Source of the DNA: Microbacterium sp. Marseille-Q6965
GTDB taxonomy: Bacteria > Actinomycetota > Actinomycetes > Actinomycetales > Microbacteriaceae
Length of the DNA stretch: 64,000 nt
Reading direction: 5' to 3'
NCBI RefSeq assembly: GCF_946151065.1
Contig: NZ_CAMGZA010000003.1
Location: 248,001-312,000 of the forward strand
In this document: positions 1-8,047 of the stretch, piece by piece
How positions within the stretch are numbered: position 1 is the first letter of the stretch
How the letters are laid out: every line of letters starts with the position of its first letter
Position numbers and translations under genes: made by a program
Notes under the pieces: generated by a model
What the model was told of the DNA's origin: nothing
The model's database searches: none
The model's input: the letters and a program-made list of their open reading frames with translations, nothing else

Positions 1-13
1 GAGGATCGGTCCG

Positions 14-871
14 ATGACGGGAGGCGCGGTGGCGATCGACAGGAGCGGCCTGGGAGAGTTCCTCCGCCGGCGACGCGGCGTGCTGCAGCCGGAGGACGTG
101 GGTCTTCCGCGCGGGCAGCGCCGCCGAACCGAGGGTCTGCGCCGGGAGGAGGTGGCGGCGCTGTGCCACATGTCCTCCGACTACTACGCGCGGCTCGAGC
201 GTGGTGACGGGCCGCTTCCGTCCGAGCAGATGCTCGCCTCGATCGCGCAGGGGCTGCACCTGACGGTCGACGAGCGCGATCACCTGTTCCGTCTCGCCGG
301 CCACCCGCCGCCGGCGCGCGGTGCCGAGAGCGAGCACGTCTCACCCGGCCTGCTGCGCGTGCTGGATCGCCTGCACGACACGCCCGCCGAGATCGTGACC
401 GAGCTCGGCGAGACGCTCCGCCAGACGCCGCTCGGCGTCGCCCTCACGGGCGACCTCACGGCGCTCGCCGGGCCGGAGCGCAGCATCGGTTTCCGCTGGT
501 TCTCCGATCCCCGCGTCCGCAGCCTGTACCCCGAGGAGGACCACGGCTTCCTCTCGCGGCTGTGGGCCTCGGGCCTTCGCGAGGTCGTCTCGCGGCGTGG
601 CCCACGCTCGCGAGCGGCGCGCATGGCCGAGCTGCTGCTCGAGCGCAGCGCCGAGTTCCGTGAGGTGTGGGCGCGGCATGAGGTGGGCCTGCGGCCGGCC
701 GAGACGAAGCGATTCGTCCATCCCGAGGTCGGGCTGCTCGAGCTGTCGTGCCAGAACCTCGTCGATCCGTCGCAGTCGCACTCGCTGCTCGTCTACACCG
801 CGGTGCCCGGCAGTGAGAGCCACGCGAAGCTCGCGCTGCTGTCGGCGCTCGCGCCGCGTGCCGCCTCCTGA
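14..871 (+). CDS. XRE-family regulator with MmyB-like ligand-binding domain
   Basis: The protein is 285 aa. It has an N-terminal helix-turn-helix (about residues 40-85; RREEVAALCHMSSDYYARLE matches the usual REEVAALAGVSxDYYxRLE core) and a C-terminal half resembling the MmyB-like PAS-type ligand-binding domain (WFSDPRVRSLYPEEDH, then HPEVGLLEL). Such proteins act as cytosolic transcription regulators whose effector is usually unknown. The ATG at 14 has GAGG at 1-4 upstream; the true promoter lies outside the window. It is convergent with hsp20 and separated from it by a strong hairpin. The family is clear; the target genes are not. Confidence 0.85.
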   Translation: MTGGAVAIDRSGLGEFLRRRRGVLQPEDVGLPRGQRRRTEGLRREEVAALCHMSSDYYARLERGDGPLPSEQMLASIAQGLHLTVDERDHLFRLAGHPPPARGAESEHVSPGLLRVLDRLHDTPAEIVTELGETLRQTPLGVALTGDLTALAGPERSIGFRWFSDPRVRSLYPEEDHGFLSRLWASGLREVVSRRGPRSRAARMAELLLERSAEFREVWARHEVGLRPAETKRFVHPEVGLLELSCQNLVDPSQSHSLLVYTAVPGSESHAKLALLSALAPRAAS

Positions 872-890
872 CGGGGTCGCGTCGCACGCG

Positions 891-927
891 GAGGAGGGGC
901 GGCACCTGCGGGGTGCCGCCCCTCCTC
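891..927. terminator. Bidirectional intrinsic terminator
   Basis: A perfect 16-bp stem (GAGGAGGGGCGGCACC at 891-906 with 912-927) and a 5-base loop sit between the convergent ends of the XRE regulator and hsp20. There is no clear T tract, which is common in high-GC actinobacteria, so the strength of termination is inferred. Confidence 0.8.
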
Positions 928-948
928 ATCGGGCCTGCGCGATGCGGC

Positions 949-1368
949 TCACGCCGCGATCGCCGGGGCGTCGCTGCCGCGCTGGATCTCGATCTTGCGG
1001 GGCTTGGCCTTCTCGCTGATCGGGATGAGCACGCTGAGCACACCGTTCTCGTAGCGGGCCGAGATCGCCTCGGTGTCGATGCCCTGACCGAGGTTCAACT
1101 GGCGCAGGAAGCTGCCGGAGGCGCGCTCGCGCGTGATCCACGAGACGCCCTCGTTGCTGCGCACCGTGCGCTCGGCGCGGATGGTGAGGACCTGGCCGTC
1201 GACATCGATGTCCACGCTGCCGGGATCGATCCCCGGCAGGTCGGCGCTGAGAACGTAATGGTCGCCGTCGCGGTACAGGTCCATCGGCATCAGCCGCGGA
1301 CCCTGCCGGTCGAGCATCTGCTGGGCGACGCGGTCCAGCTCGCGGAACGGATCGAAGAACATCGCCAT
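949..1368 (-). CDS. hsp20: Hsp20/alpha-crystallin small heat-shock protein
   Basis: This 139-aa ATP-independent holdase binds unfolding proteins and passes them to DnaK/ClpB. It starts MAMFFDPFRELDRVAQQ, as in the actinobacterial Hsp18 group. The alpha-crystallin domain spans roughly residues 35-130 (YVLSADLPGIDPGSVDIDV, ENGVLSVLIPI with the GVL signature near the end). The ATG at 1368 follows AGGAGG on the minus strand. It is monocistronic, ends at a strong hairpin, and is preceded by a perfect CIRCE element, so heat induction through HrcA is expected. Confidence 0.95.
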   Translation of the reverse strand: MAMFFDPFRELDRVAQQMLDRQGPRLMPMDLYRDGDHYVLSADLPGIDPGSVDIDVDGQVLTIRAERTVRSNEGVSWITRERASGSFLRQLNLGQGIDTEAISARYENGVLSVLIPISEKAKPRKIEIQRGSDAPAIAA

Positions 1369-1410
1369 CGTGATCGTCCTCCTTCTGTCTGGCGCTGTTC
1401 ACCTCACAGA

Positions 1411-1430
1411 ATCGAGTCGGATCGACTCAT
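1411..1430 (-). promoter_or_regulatory. Possible degenerate HAIR (HspR) site
   Basis: GAGT-N7-ACTC (GAGT 1414-1417, ACTC 1425-1428) matches the inner core and spacing of the HAIR consensus CTTGAGT-N7-ACTCAAG. The outer CTT/AAG bases are only partly kept. It lies between CIRCE and the hsp20 start. HspR binding is inferred, and the short core could occur by chance. Confidence 0.4.
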
Positions 1431-1438
1431 TTCGATTA

Positions 1439-1465
1439 TTAGCACTCTCGGGGTGAGAGTGCTAA
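1439..1465 (-). promoter_or_regulatory. CIRCE operator (HrcA-binding site)
   Basis: The sequence has exact TTAGCACTC (1439-1447), a 9-base spacer and exact GAGTGCTAA (1457-1465), the canonical CIRCE inverted repeat. It lies 71 bases upstream of the hsp20 ATG in the gap to the next minus-strand gene, so it should repress hsp20 at normal temperature. Confidence 0.95.
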
Positions 1466-1493
1466 CTTCTCAGCGACTTCGAAGCTGCATCGC

Positions 1494-2639
1494 TCAGGGC
1501 AGCAGGAACCTCAGCACGTTCGCCGCGATCCACGTGACCGCGAGGATCACGGCCGCCACGCTGGCCCAGGTCCAACCCTTCCTGAGCCGCCGACCCTGCG
1601 CCGCCACGCCCGGTGCCGGCGCCGGCGGCGGCGGTGCGTGAGCGGCGTCCTCGCGGAACGGCAGCGCGCCGGGAGTCGCCGGCAGGGCCGACGGCGCGAC
1701 CTCGCGTGCCAGCCGCTCGTCGCGCCAGCGACCCCACTGCGCGAGCTTGTCCATGAGCGCCGCCACCACCGAGAACAGCCAGGCCCACGTCGCCGGGTCG
1801 AGGGTCGACGCGCCGCGGCGCATGTACAGGAACAGCCAGTCATCCACGATCTCGACGTCGAGCTGCCCGGCGTGGTCGATGAACCGGGCCATGATGTCGG
1901 GCGTGAACAGGTACAGCGCGTCGCGCTCATAGCCCTGCGGGCAGTACAGCGCGAAGTGCCGATCGAAGTCGCCCTCCAGGCTCAGGCGCTGATCCCTGTC
2001 GAACGCCGTCGGCAGGTTCGAGCCGAACAGGCTGTTATTGCCGAGTGCGTCGAGGACGATGTGAGGCAGCGGTGCGTCGAGATGGATCGCCACATACCCC
2101 CAGTTGTGGATCCGGCGGTTCTTTCCGGAGCCGGTGGTGTACCGGTAGTTGCCGAACTCGACGAATCGCGGCCGCGTGCCGCGCACCCGGTCGCTCGCGA
2201 TTCGGCCGCTGCCGCGGTTGAAGATGAGCCCGGGCAGCCGCGGGTCGGCCATCCGCGGCACATACTCCATGCCGTTCGCACGCGCGAAGTGGTCGAGGCG
2301 GTAGCCGCTGTGGCGCCCACCGCGCACGGCGCGCACCGCCACCGCACCGATGAGCGTCGGCACCGCGAGGAACAGGATCGGCACGATCAGCAGCGGCAGA
2401 TCGTCGATGCCCGCCCGGGCGAGGATCGGGGGAAGCAGCGCGACCCCCACCAGTGCGAACACGACGCAGAGGGCGATCATGAACCCCAGCACCCAGCCCT
2501 GCGCGGCGCCGGGGTCCGGCGTGCCGCGGGCCTTCATCTGCTGGCGCCACGAGCGCAGCGCCTCGGGGTCGATGGGCGAGGTCAGGGGTCGCGCATCGAA
2601 CGCGTAAACGGAGTGCGGGGCGCGGCTCGGTTGGCTCAC
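1494..2639 (-). CDS. Membrane protein of unknown function
   Basis: I do not recognise this 381-aa protein. It has two hydrophobic segments near the N-terminus (about 48-70 and 82-104), a soluble region of about 250 aa with Phe/Tyr-rich motifs (FVEFGNYRYTTGSG, LYLFTPDIMARFIDHAG), a Pro/Ala-rich linker, and a C-terminal hydrophobic segment (about 356-378). The GTG at 2639 (VSQPSRAPHS) is chosen because the frame upstream has the composition of non-coding shadow sequence; an internal ATG (MKARGTPD) is the alternative. It is divergent from phnD and shares a promoter region with it. Confidence 0.75.
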   Translation of the reverse strand: MSQPSRAPHSVYAFDARPLTSPIDPEALRSWRQQMKARGTPDPGAAQGWVLGFMIALCVVFALVGVALLPPILARAGIDDLPLLIVPILFLAVPTLIGAVAVRAVRGGRHSGYRLDHFARANGMEYVPRMADPRLPGLIFNRGSGRIASDRVRGTRPRFVEFGNYRYTTGSGKNRRIHNWGYVAIHLDAPLPHIVLDALGNNSLFGSNLPTAFDRDQRLSLEGDFDRHFALYCPQGYERDALYLFTPDIMARFIDHAGQLDVEIVDDWLFLYMRRGASTLDPATWAWLFSVVAALMDKLAQWGRWRDERLAREVAPSALPATPGALPFREDAAHAPPPPAPAPGVAAQGRRLRKGWTWASVAAVILAVTWIAANVLRFLLP

Positions 2640-2679
2640 CCTGCCACGGTACGACGGCCGGACCCCGCGCCGCGGCAAC

Positions 2680-2708
2680 GGGTTACGGGACCGCGGGTCC
2701 CGTAACCC
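2680..2708. promoter_or_regulatory. Perfect 13-bp palindrome between divergent genes (putative operator)
   Basis: GGGTTACGGGACC (2680-2692), a 3-base spacer and the exact reverse complement (2696-2708) lie between the divergent membrane-protein gene and phnD. Related half-motifs (CCCGTAT, CTCGTAA) follow around 2731-2750. The short spacer and position suggest a regulator site, perhaps for the TetR protein encoded at the end of the phn operon, but a hairpin in the phnD leader is also possible. Confidence 0.55.
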
Positions 2709-2831
2709 CGCGTTCACGAAGCCGTCGATTCCCGTATCGGCAGTCTCGTAATTGCCGGACACCTTCGGCGCGCACTGTGGAGCCGAGCCCCGGCCCCACC
2801 CGAGCGGGCACCCCCTTCCGAAAGGCACCTC

Positions 2832-3743
2832 ATGCGACTCCGTACTCCGCTCGTTCTCGGCGCGCTCGCCGCGGGCTCGGCCGTGCTCCTCGCGGGCTGC
2901 TCCGCCGCCTCGGCCGACGAGGCCCCCGACACCATCCGGATGGCCACCCTGCCTCTCGGCGACGACCCCAACGCCGTCACCCCGGTCGACGCCCTGCAGG
3001 ACCTTCTCTCCGAGGAGACCGGCATGGAGGTCGAGATCACCGACGTGCCCAGCTACTCGGCGGCGATCGAGGCCGTTCGGGCCGGACACTCCGACATCGT
3101 CATGATGAGCGGGTTCCCGTCGGCGCTCGCCGTGAACACCGGCGAGGTCGACTCGTTGGTGGCATGGCCGGGCACCGATGAGCCGGTCTCGACCTGTCTC
3201 GTGCTCGACGACTCGCCGCTGCAGTCGCTCCAGGACATCACGCCCGACACGGTCGTCGCGTTCGCCGACCCGGCGTCCAGCTCGGGCTACTTCATGCCGG
3301 TCCACATGCTCGACGCCGCGGGCTTGACGAAGGACGAGGACTACACGGCCCTCATGTCGGGCGGTCACGACCGCAGCTTCATCGCGCTGCAGCAGGGCCA
3401 GGCGGACGTCGCCTGCACGTCGACGATCTTCCCGGCCATGGCCGGTCAGGGTTCGCCGCTGTTCCCGTTCGAGCAGGGCGAGACGCGCTCCCTGGGTGAG
3501 AGCATCTCGATGCCCATCGCCATCAGCGTGCTCGGCAGCCAGCACATGACGGACGAGAAGCGCGAGGCGCTGCTCACGGCGATTCCGGCGGTGTGGAACA
3601 CCGACAACGCCGACGAGCTCGGCCTCTATGTCGAAGGCATCCCCGAGGGTGTCGAGCCGATCCTCGAGCCGGAGAAGGATCTCTTCCAGCCCTTCGTCGA
3701 CATCGCAGCCGTCGCGGGCGTCGACATCTCGGACCTGGAGTGA
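2832..3743 (+). CDS. phnD: Phosphonate/phosphite-type ABC transporter substrate-binding lipoprotein
   Basis: This 303-aa PhnD-family extracytoplasmic receptor has a lipoprotein signal ending LLAGC (Cys at about 22), so it is anchored outside the membrane. Family hallmarks include the DPASSSGYFMP loop (Ser/Tyr contacts to the phosphonate group) and the two-lobe periplasmic-binding-protein pattern. It is the first gene of an operon with the ATPase and permease. The ligand could be a phosphonate, phosphite or another phosphate-like compound. No C-P lyase or phosphonatase is present in the window. Confidence 0.9.
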   Translation: MRLRTPLVLGALAAGSAVLLAGCSAASADEAPDTIRMATLPLGDDPNAVTPVDALQDLLSEETGMEVEITDVPSYSAAIEAVRAGHSDIVMMSGFPSALAVNTGEVDSLVAWPGTDEPVSTCLVLDDSPLQSLQDITPDTVVAFADPASSSGYFMPVHMLDAAGLTKDEDYTALMSGGHDRSFIALQQGQADVACTSTIFPAMAGQGSPLFPFEQGETRSLGESISMPIAISVLGSQHMTDEKREALLTAIPAVWNTDNADELGLYVEGIPEGVEPILEPEKDLFQPFVDIAAVAGVDISDLE

Positions 3744-3748
3744 GCGCG

Positions 3749-4558
3749 GTGTCGGCACCCCTCGCCACCCCCACCAACGCCGAGATGCGCGCCCGCATCC
3801 CCCTCGTCACGGTGCGCGACCTGCGGGTGCGGTACGCGTCCGACGCCCCCTTCGTGCTGGACGGCGTGGACCTCGACCTGCACCCCGGCGAGATGGTCGC
3901 GCTGCTCGGGGCGTCGGGCTCGGGCAAATCCACCCTCATGAGGGCGCTGACGGGGTTCGCCCCCGTCAGCGCCGGCACGGCGAGGGTCGGCGGCTTCGAT
4001 CTGACGAACCTCCGTCGCGGCCAGCTGCGCGAGCTGCGCTCGAACGTGGGGCAGGTCTTCCAGCAGTTCAACCTCATCGGCCGGCTGTCGGTGCTCACGA
4101 ACGTGCTCACCGGCTCGCTGTACTCCGCCGGCCCCGTCAACATGCTCGGCACGTTCCGCCGCGCCGACCGCACGCGCGCGCTGGATCTGCTGGATCGTGT
4201 CGGTATCGGTCACAAGGCGAACGAGGAGGCCCGGTCGCTCTCGGGCGGGCAGCAGCAGCGCGTCGCGATCGCCCGCGCTCTGATGCAGAACCCGAAGCTG
4301 ATCCTCGCCGACGAACCGGTCGCTTCCCTCGACCCCAAGATGAGCCGCACGGTGCTGGAGCTGCTGCGGTCGATCGCCCACGAGGAGGGCATCCCGGTGC
4401 TGGTCAGCCTGCACGTGCTGCCGCTCGCGCTCGCGCACTCCGACCGGATCGTCGGCCTGCGTCACGGCGAGATGGTCGTGCAGGGCGCCACCTCTCAGCT
4501 CGACGCGCACAAGCTCGCCGCCGTGTACGACATCGACGACGAGGAGGACGAGGACTGA
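3749..4558 (+). CDS. phnC: Phosphonate-type ABC transporter ATP-binding protein
   Basis: This 269-aa ABC ATPase has Walker A GASGSGKST, Q-loop (VGQVFQQFNL), signature LSGGQQQR, Walker B LILADEP and H-loop (VSLHVLPLA). The long insert after the Q-loop and the motif ADEPVASLDPK are typical of PhnC. GTG at 3749 is preferred because GGAG (3737-3740) lies 8 bases upstream; GTG at 3740 and ATG at 3785 are alternatives. The gene follows phnD almost without a gap and overlaps phnE, so the three are translationally coupled. The C-terminus is unusually acidic (DIDDEEDED). Confidence 0.92.
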   Translation: MSAPLATPTNAEMRARIPLVTVRDLRVRYASDAPFVLDGVDLDLHPGEMVALLGASGSGKSTLMRALTGFAPVSAGTARVGGFDLTNLRRGQLRELRSNVGQVFQQFNLIGRLSVLTNVLTGSLYSAGPVNMLGTFRRADRTRALDLLDRVGIGHKANEEARSLSGGQQQRVAIARALMQNPKLILADEPVASLDPKMSRTVLELLRSIAHEEGIPVLVSLHVLPLALAHSDRIVGLRHGEMVVQGATSQLDAHKLAAVYDIDDEEDED

Positions 4559-5439
4559 TGTCGACGATCAACCCGGCCGACGCCGCGCAGGCCGCCGCGT
4601 CGGCCCCGCGCCCGCCCCGCCGCAAGGGGGGCGAGCCCACGACGCTTGCCCCGAAGGATCGTGAGCGCCTGGAGCGGGCGTTCCGCATCCCGCGGGCGCG
4701 CTTCCTCATCGGTGCGGTCATCGCCGTCGCGATCGTGCTGTGGTCGGCCGACGGCGCGCAGTTCAACTTCCTCAAGCTCGGCGAGGGCGCCGCGAACATG
4801 GGCGAGTTTTTGCTGCGCCTGTTCCCGCCCGACTTCTCGCAGTTCGGCCGGATCGTGGCGCTGCTCGTCGAGACCCTGCAGATGGCGATCGTCGGCACCG
4901 TGCTCGGTACCGTGCTCTCGCTCATCGTCGCGTTCGGCGCGGCGAGCAACATCGCGCCGCGGTGGCTCTACTACGTGTGCCGCTGGGTGATGAACATCAT
5001 CCGCGCGCTGCCCGACCTGGTCATCGCGCTGATGTTCGTCTCGGCCGTCGGTCTCGGCCCGTTCGCGGGCATCCTCGCCATGACCGTGGGGTCCATCGGA
5101 TCGATCGGGAAGGTGTTCGCGGAGGCGATGGAAGCGGTCGATCGCGGGCCCATCACCGCGATGGAGTCGGTCGGGGCCTCGAGGCGCCAGATCGTGCAGT
5201 ACGGCATCCTGCCCCAGGCGCTGCCGATGCTCACCAGCTACACGCTGTTGCTTTTCGAGGGCAACGTGCGTGGCGCGACGATCCTCGGCCTCGTCGGCGC
5301 CGGGGGCATCGGCCTGGAGCTCACGACCGCCATGAACATGTACAACTACGGCCACCTGTCTGCCATGGTGATCTGCATCATCCTGCTCGTCACCGTCATC
5401 GACCAGGCCTCGGCCATCATCCGGAGGAAGATCACATGA
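4558..5439 (+). CDS. phnE: Phosphonate-type ABC transporter permease
   Basis: This 293-aa integral membrane permease has a charged, Pro-rich N-terminal tail (about 1-45), then about six hydrophobic segments. The EAA-type loop that docks onto the ATPase is visible near residues 190-225 (AMEAVDRGPITAMESVGASR, then ILPQALP). The ATG overlaps the phnC stop (TGATG). It is a normal full-length PhnE. The partners are the PhnD and PhnC proteins encoded upstream, and the operon continues directly into the phosphatase. Confidence 0.92.
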   Translation: MSTINPADAAQAAASAPRPPRRKGGEPTTLAPKDRERLERAFRIPRARFLIGAVIAVAIVLWSADGAQFNFLKLGEGAANMGEFLLRLFPPDFSQFGRIVALLVETLQMAIVGTVLGTVLSLIVAFGAASNIAPRWLYYVCRWVMNIIRALPDLVIALMFVSAVGLGPFAGILAMTVGSIGSIGKVFAEAMEAVDRGPITAMESVGASRRQIVQYGILPQALPMLTSYTLLLFEGNVRGATILGLVGAGGIGLELTTAMNMYNYGHLSAMVICIILLVTVIDQASAIIRRKIT

Positions 5440-6221
5440 CCACCGCAGACATCCCCGCCATCGACGAGCTCGTCCGCAGCGCGCCCGTCAATCTGCGCGA
5501 CATGGGCGGCATCCGGGTGGCCGGTGGCGAGATCCGCCAGGGCTTCGCGATCCGCGCCGACGACCTGTCTCTCATCACCGACGAGGTCGCGTCCGAGCTG
5601 GTCGAGGCGGGGCTCACCTCCGTGATCGATCTGCGCTCCAACCTGGAGACGCGCATCACCGGCCGGGGCCCGCTCGCGGATCACGCGGTGACCTACCACC
5701 ACGTGTCGCTCATGCCCGACATCCGTCGCGGCATCACCCGCGAGGACCTGGTGTCGCGGGACTACCGCGGCACCTACGCGCCGATGTATGTGGCGCTGTT
5801 CGAGAACGCCGCGCCCCTCATCGTCAACGCCCTCGCCGTCATGGCGACGGCGCCGGGAACCGTCGCGTTCCACTGCGCCGCGGGCAAGGACCGCACGGGG
5901 GTGCTCGCGGCCTCGCTGTTGCTCGCGCTCGATGCCACCGACGACGAGATCGTGGCCGACTACGGCAGGACGGGCCCGAACGTGCCCGCCATCCTTCAGC
6001 GCACCCGCGCGGTGGTCGGCCCGATGATGCGGGCGCTGGGCGTCGAGATCGACGCCGCCGCCCTGGCCGCGGGGGAGCAGGACTTCCACGAGGACGCCAT
6101 GCGCCGCACCCTCGACGCCCTGCGGGAGCGCCACGACGGCGACGCGCTCGCCCCCGTGCGCCGCGCGGGACTGAACGAGGCCCTCATCGACATGCTGCGT
6201 CAGCGGGCGCTCGCCGCGTGA
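5436..6221 (+). CDS. PtpB-like tyrosine/dual-specificity phosphatase
   Basis: This 261-aa protein has the N-terminal NLRDMGG motif and the P-loop HCAAGKDRTG (catalytic Cys, then Lys-Asp-Arg), which is the signature of the MptpB/LipA-like phosphatases that act on phosphotyrosine, phosphoinositides or small organic phosphates. A general-acid region (DYRGTYAPMY) precedes it. ATGA overlaps the phnE stop, so it is co-translated with the importer. No signal peptide is visible, so it should act in the cytosol. The context suggests it may release phosphate from an imported phosphorylated compound; that is inference. Confidence 0.85.
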   Translation: MTTADIPAIDELVRSAPVNLRDMGGIRVAGGEIRQGFAIRADDLSLITDEVASELVEAGLTSVIDLRSNLETRITGRGPLADHAVTYHHVSLMPDIRRGITREDLVSRDYRGTYAPMYVALFENAAPLIVNALAVMATAPGTVAFHCAAGKDRTGVLAASLLLALDATDDEIVADYGRTGPNVPAILQRTRAVVGPMMRALGVEIDAAALAAGEQDFHEDAMRRTLDALRERHDGDALAPVRRAGLNEALIDMLRQRALAA

Positions 6222-6841
6222 GCGCGGAGGCACCGCCGGTCGGGATTCCGCCGCGCCGGCGCGGTCCCGGGCGCCCGCGCGTGGAGGAGCACGACGAGCG
6301 CATCCTGCGCGCGGCCCTGGAGCTGATCGACTCCGGCCGCGAGGTGACGGTGAACGCCGTCGTCGCCGCCAGTGGCGTCTCGCGGGCCGCGCTCTACCGC
6401 CGCTGGGGGAGCGTGACCGACCTCGTCGCAGCGGCGCTGGACCACGGGCGCAACAACGCGATCGAGATCCCGACCGAGGGCGATCTCAGGCAGAACATCA
6501 TCGACGCGTACTTCACGCGCGGACGCGAGTCGCTCGGGGCCGACTATCCCGACCGTCGCTTCCGCCTGCGTATGCGCCTCGTGATGGCCGACCGCGATCT
6601 GCAGCGCACGTACTGGCGCTCGCACGTGAATCGGCGCCGGGCCAGCATCGAACGCGCGTTGCAGGCCGGAATCGAGCGGGGCATCCTGCGGCAGGACCTC
6701 GACGTCGACGCGAGCATCGACCTCATCAACGGCGTCTTCTACTACCAGGGCTTCGTGCGAGGCGTTTCGATGGGCGACCCCGAGGCGCTCGCCCGCTGCC
6801 GCGCCGCGTTCGAGACGGCCTGGCGCGGCATGCTGGCCTGA
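6218..6841 (+). CDS. TetR/AcrR-family transcriptional regulator
   Basis: The protein is 207 aa. The N-terminal TetR helix-turn-helix lies at about residues 20-75 (RILRAALELI, VVAASGVSRAALYRRW), followed by an alpha-helical effector-binding domain. It starts with GTG in a GTGA overlap with the phosphatase stop and is the last gene of the phn operon. Such regulators usually control their own operon, so the 2680-2708 palindrome is a plausible target (inference). Confidence 0.85.
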   Translation: MSAEAPPVGIPPRRRGPGRPRVEEHDERILRAALELIDSGREVTVNAVVAASGVSRAALYRRWGSVTDLVAAALDHGRNNAIEIPTEGDLRQNIIDAYFTRGRESLGADYPDRRFRLRMRLVMADRDLQRTYWRSHVNRRRASIERALQAGIERGILRQDLDVDASIDLINGVFYYQGFVRGVSMGDPEALARCRAAFETAWRGMLA

Positions 6842-6882
6842 GGGGTCTTCTGCGCTGCGCCCGCGGATGGAAGCATCGGGGC

Positions 6883-7959
6883 ATGCTGACGCTGAGCAGA
6901 CAGGAGGCGCGGCGCATCGCCGTGCGCGCGCAGTTCCTCGACGCCTACCGGCCGCAGTCGCTGCTCGAGGTGCTCGACCAACTCACGGGCGTGCAGATCG
7001 ATCCGACCACCGCGATCGCCCGCAGCCAGGAGCTGGTGCTGTGGTCGCGCCTGCATGACGCGTTCACGCCCTCCGACCTGACGCACGCGTTGGAGGTGGA
7101 GCGCACGGTCGCCGAGCACGTCACGCTGATCCGCCCGATGGCCGACATGGGGGTCGTCCTGGCGGTGGCGGACGAGTGGATCCACCCCTCCACGCACGCG
7201 TGGGTGATGGCGAACGCCCACTTCCGCGATCGGATCCTGGAGCGCCTGCGGGCCGAGGGACCGCAGACCACCGCGACGCTGCCGAACGACCCCGAGGTGC
7301 CGTACGCGTCCACCGGGTGGGACGACGAGCGCAACGCGGGTCGCATGCTCGAGGTGCTGTGTCTGCGCGGCGAGGTGGCGGTGTCGGGCCGGGAGGGCCG
7401 CCGGCGGCTGTGGGACCTCGCCGAGCGCGTGTACCCCGCCGACCTGCACGCCCCGCCACCGGAGGAGGCCCGGGCGATTCGCGACGACCGTCGGCTGCTG
7501 TCCCTCGGGATCGCGCGCGAGAAGCCGCTGCGCTCGCCGGCGGAACCCTCGCCGCTCGGACCGATCGGCGAGGAGGCCGTCGTCGAGGGAGTGGAGGGCA
7601 CGTGGCGCGTGCATCCCGACGTGCTCGCGACGGAGTGGGCGGGCGACCGGGTGGCCCTGCTGTCGCCGTTCGACCGGATGGTCTACGACCGCGACCGCGC
7701 GCTCGACCTGTTCGACTTCGAGTACGTGCTCGAGATGTACAAGCCGGCCGCCCAGCGCCGGTGGGGCTACTTCGCCCTGCCGATCCTGTGCGGGGACCGT
7801 CTCATCGGCAAGCTCGACGCCAGGGCCGACCGTAAGAAGGGGGTGCTCACCGTCAACGCGATCCACGAGGACATCCCGTTCTCGCCCGCCGATGCCGACG
7901 CGGTCGACGCCGAACTCGAGGACCTGGCCGGTTGGCTGGGACTCGAGCTGCGGCGCTGA
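6883..7959 (+). CDS. YcaQ/AlkZ-like winged-helix DNA glycosylase (HTH_42 family)
   Basis: This 358-aa protein belongs to the family of AlkZ and E. coli YcaQ, which remove bulky and cross-linking alkyl-purine lesions. The N-terminal motif Gln38-Ile39-Asp40 (TGVQIDP) matches the catalytic Q-phi-D motif of the YcaQ branch rather than the Q-phi-Q of AlkZ. Other family blocks include GPQTTATLP (winged helix, about 125-135), LLSPFDRMVYDR (about 262) and the C-terminal GKLDARADRKKG. The ATG at 6883 is the only good start. It stands alone between the TetR and formamidase genes. Confidence 0.82.
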   Translation: MLTLSRQEARRIAVRAQFLDAYRPQSLLEVLDQLTGVQIDPTTAIARSQELVLWSRLHDAFTPSDLTHALEVERTVAEHVTLIRPMADMGVVLAVADEWIHPSTHAWVMANAHFRDRILERLRAEGPQTTATLPNDPEVPYASTGWDDERNAGRMLEVLCLRGEVAVSGREGRRRLWDLAERVYPADLHAPPPEEARAIRDDRRLLSLGIAREKPLRSPAEPSPLGPIGEEAVVEGVEGTWRVHPDVLATEWAGDRVALLSPFDRMVYDRDRALDLFDFEYVLEMYKPAAQRRWGYFALPILCGDRLIGKLDARADRKKGVLTVNAIHEDIPFSPADADAVDAELEDLAGWLGLELRR

Positions 7960-8047
7960 AGCGGTCGCGAGAGCGCGCAGCTTGGGCCTGCGCGCGCCAT
8001 GGCAGAGCCGAAACGGGCAGGTAATACGAGCGCCCTACAGTGACGGC

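Noticed and set aside
2832..6841. A complete phosphonate degradation operon
   Set aside because: Only the importer is present. There is no C-P lyase (phnG-M), phosphonatase or phosphite dehydrogenase, so degradation was not claimed.
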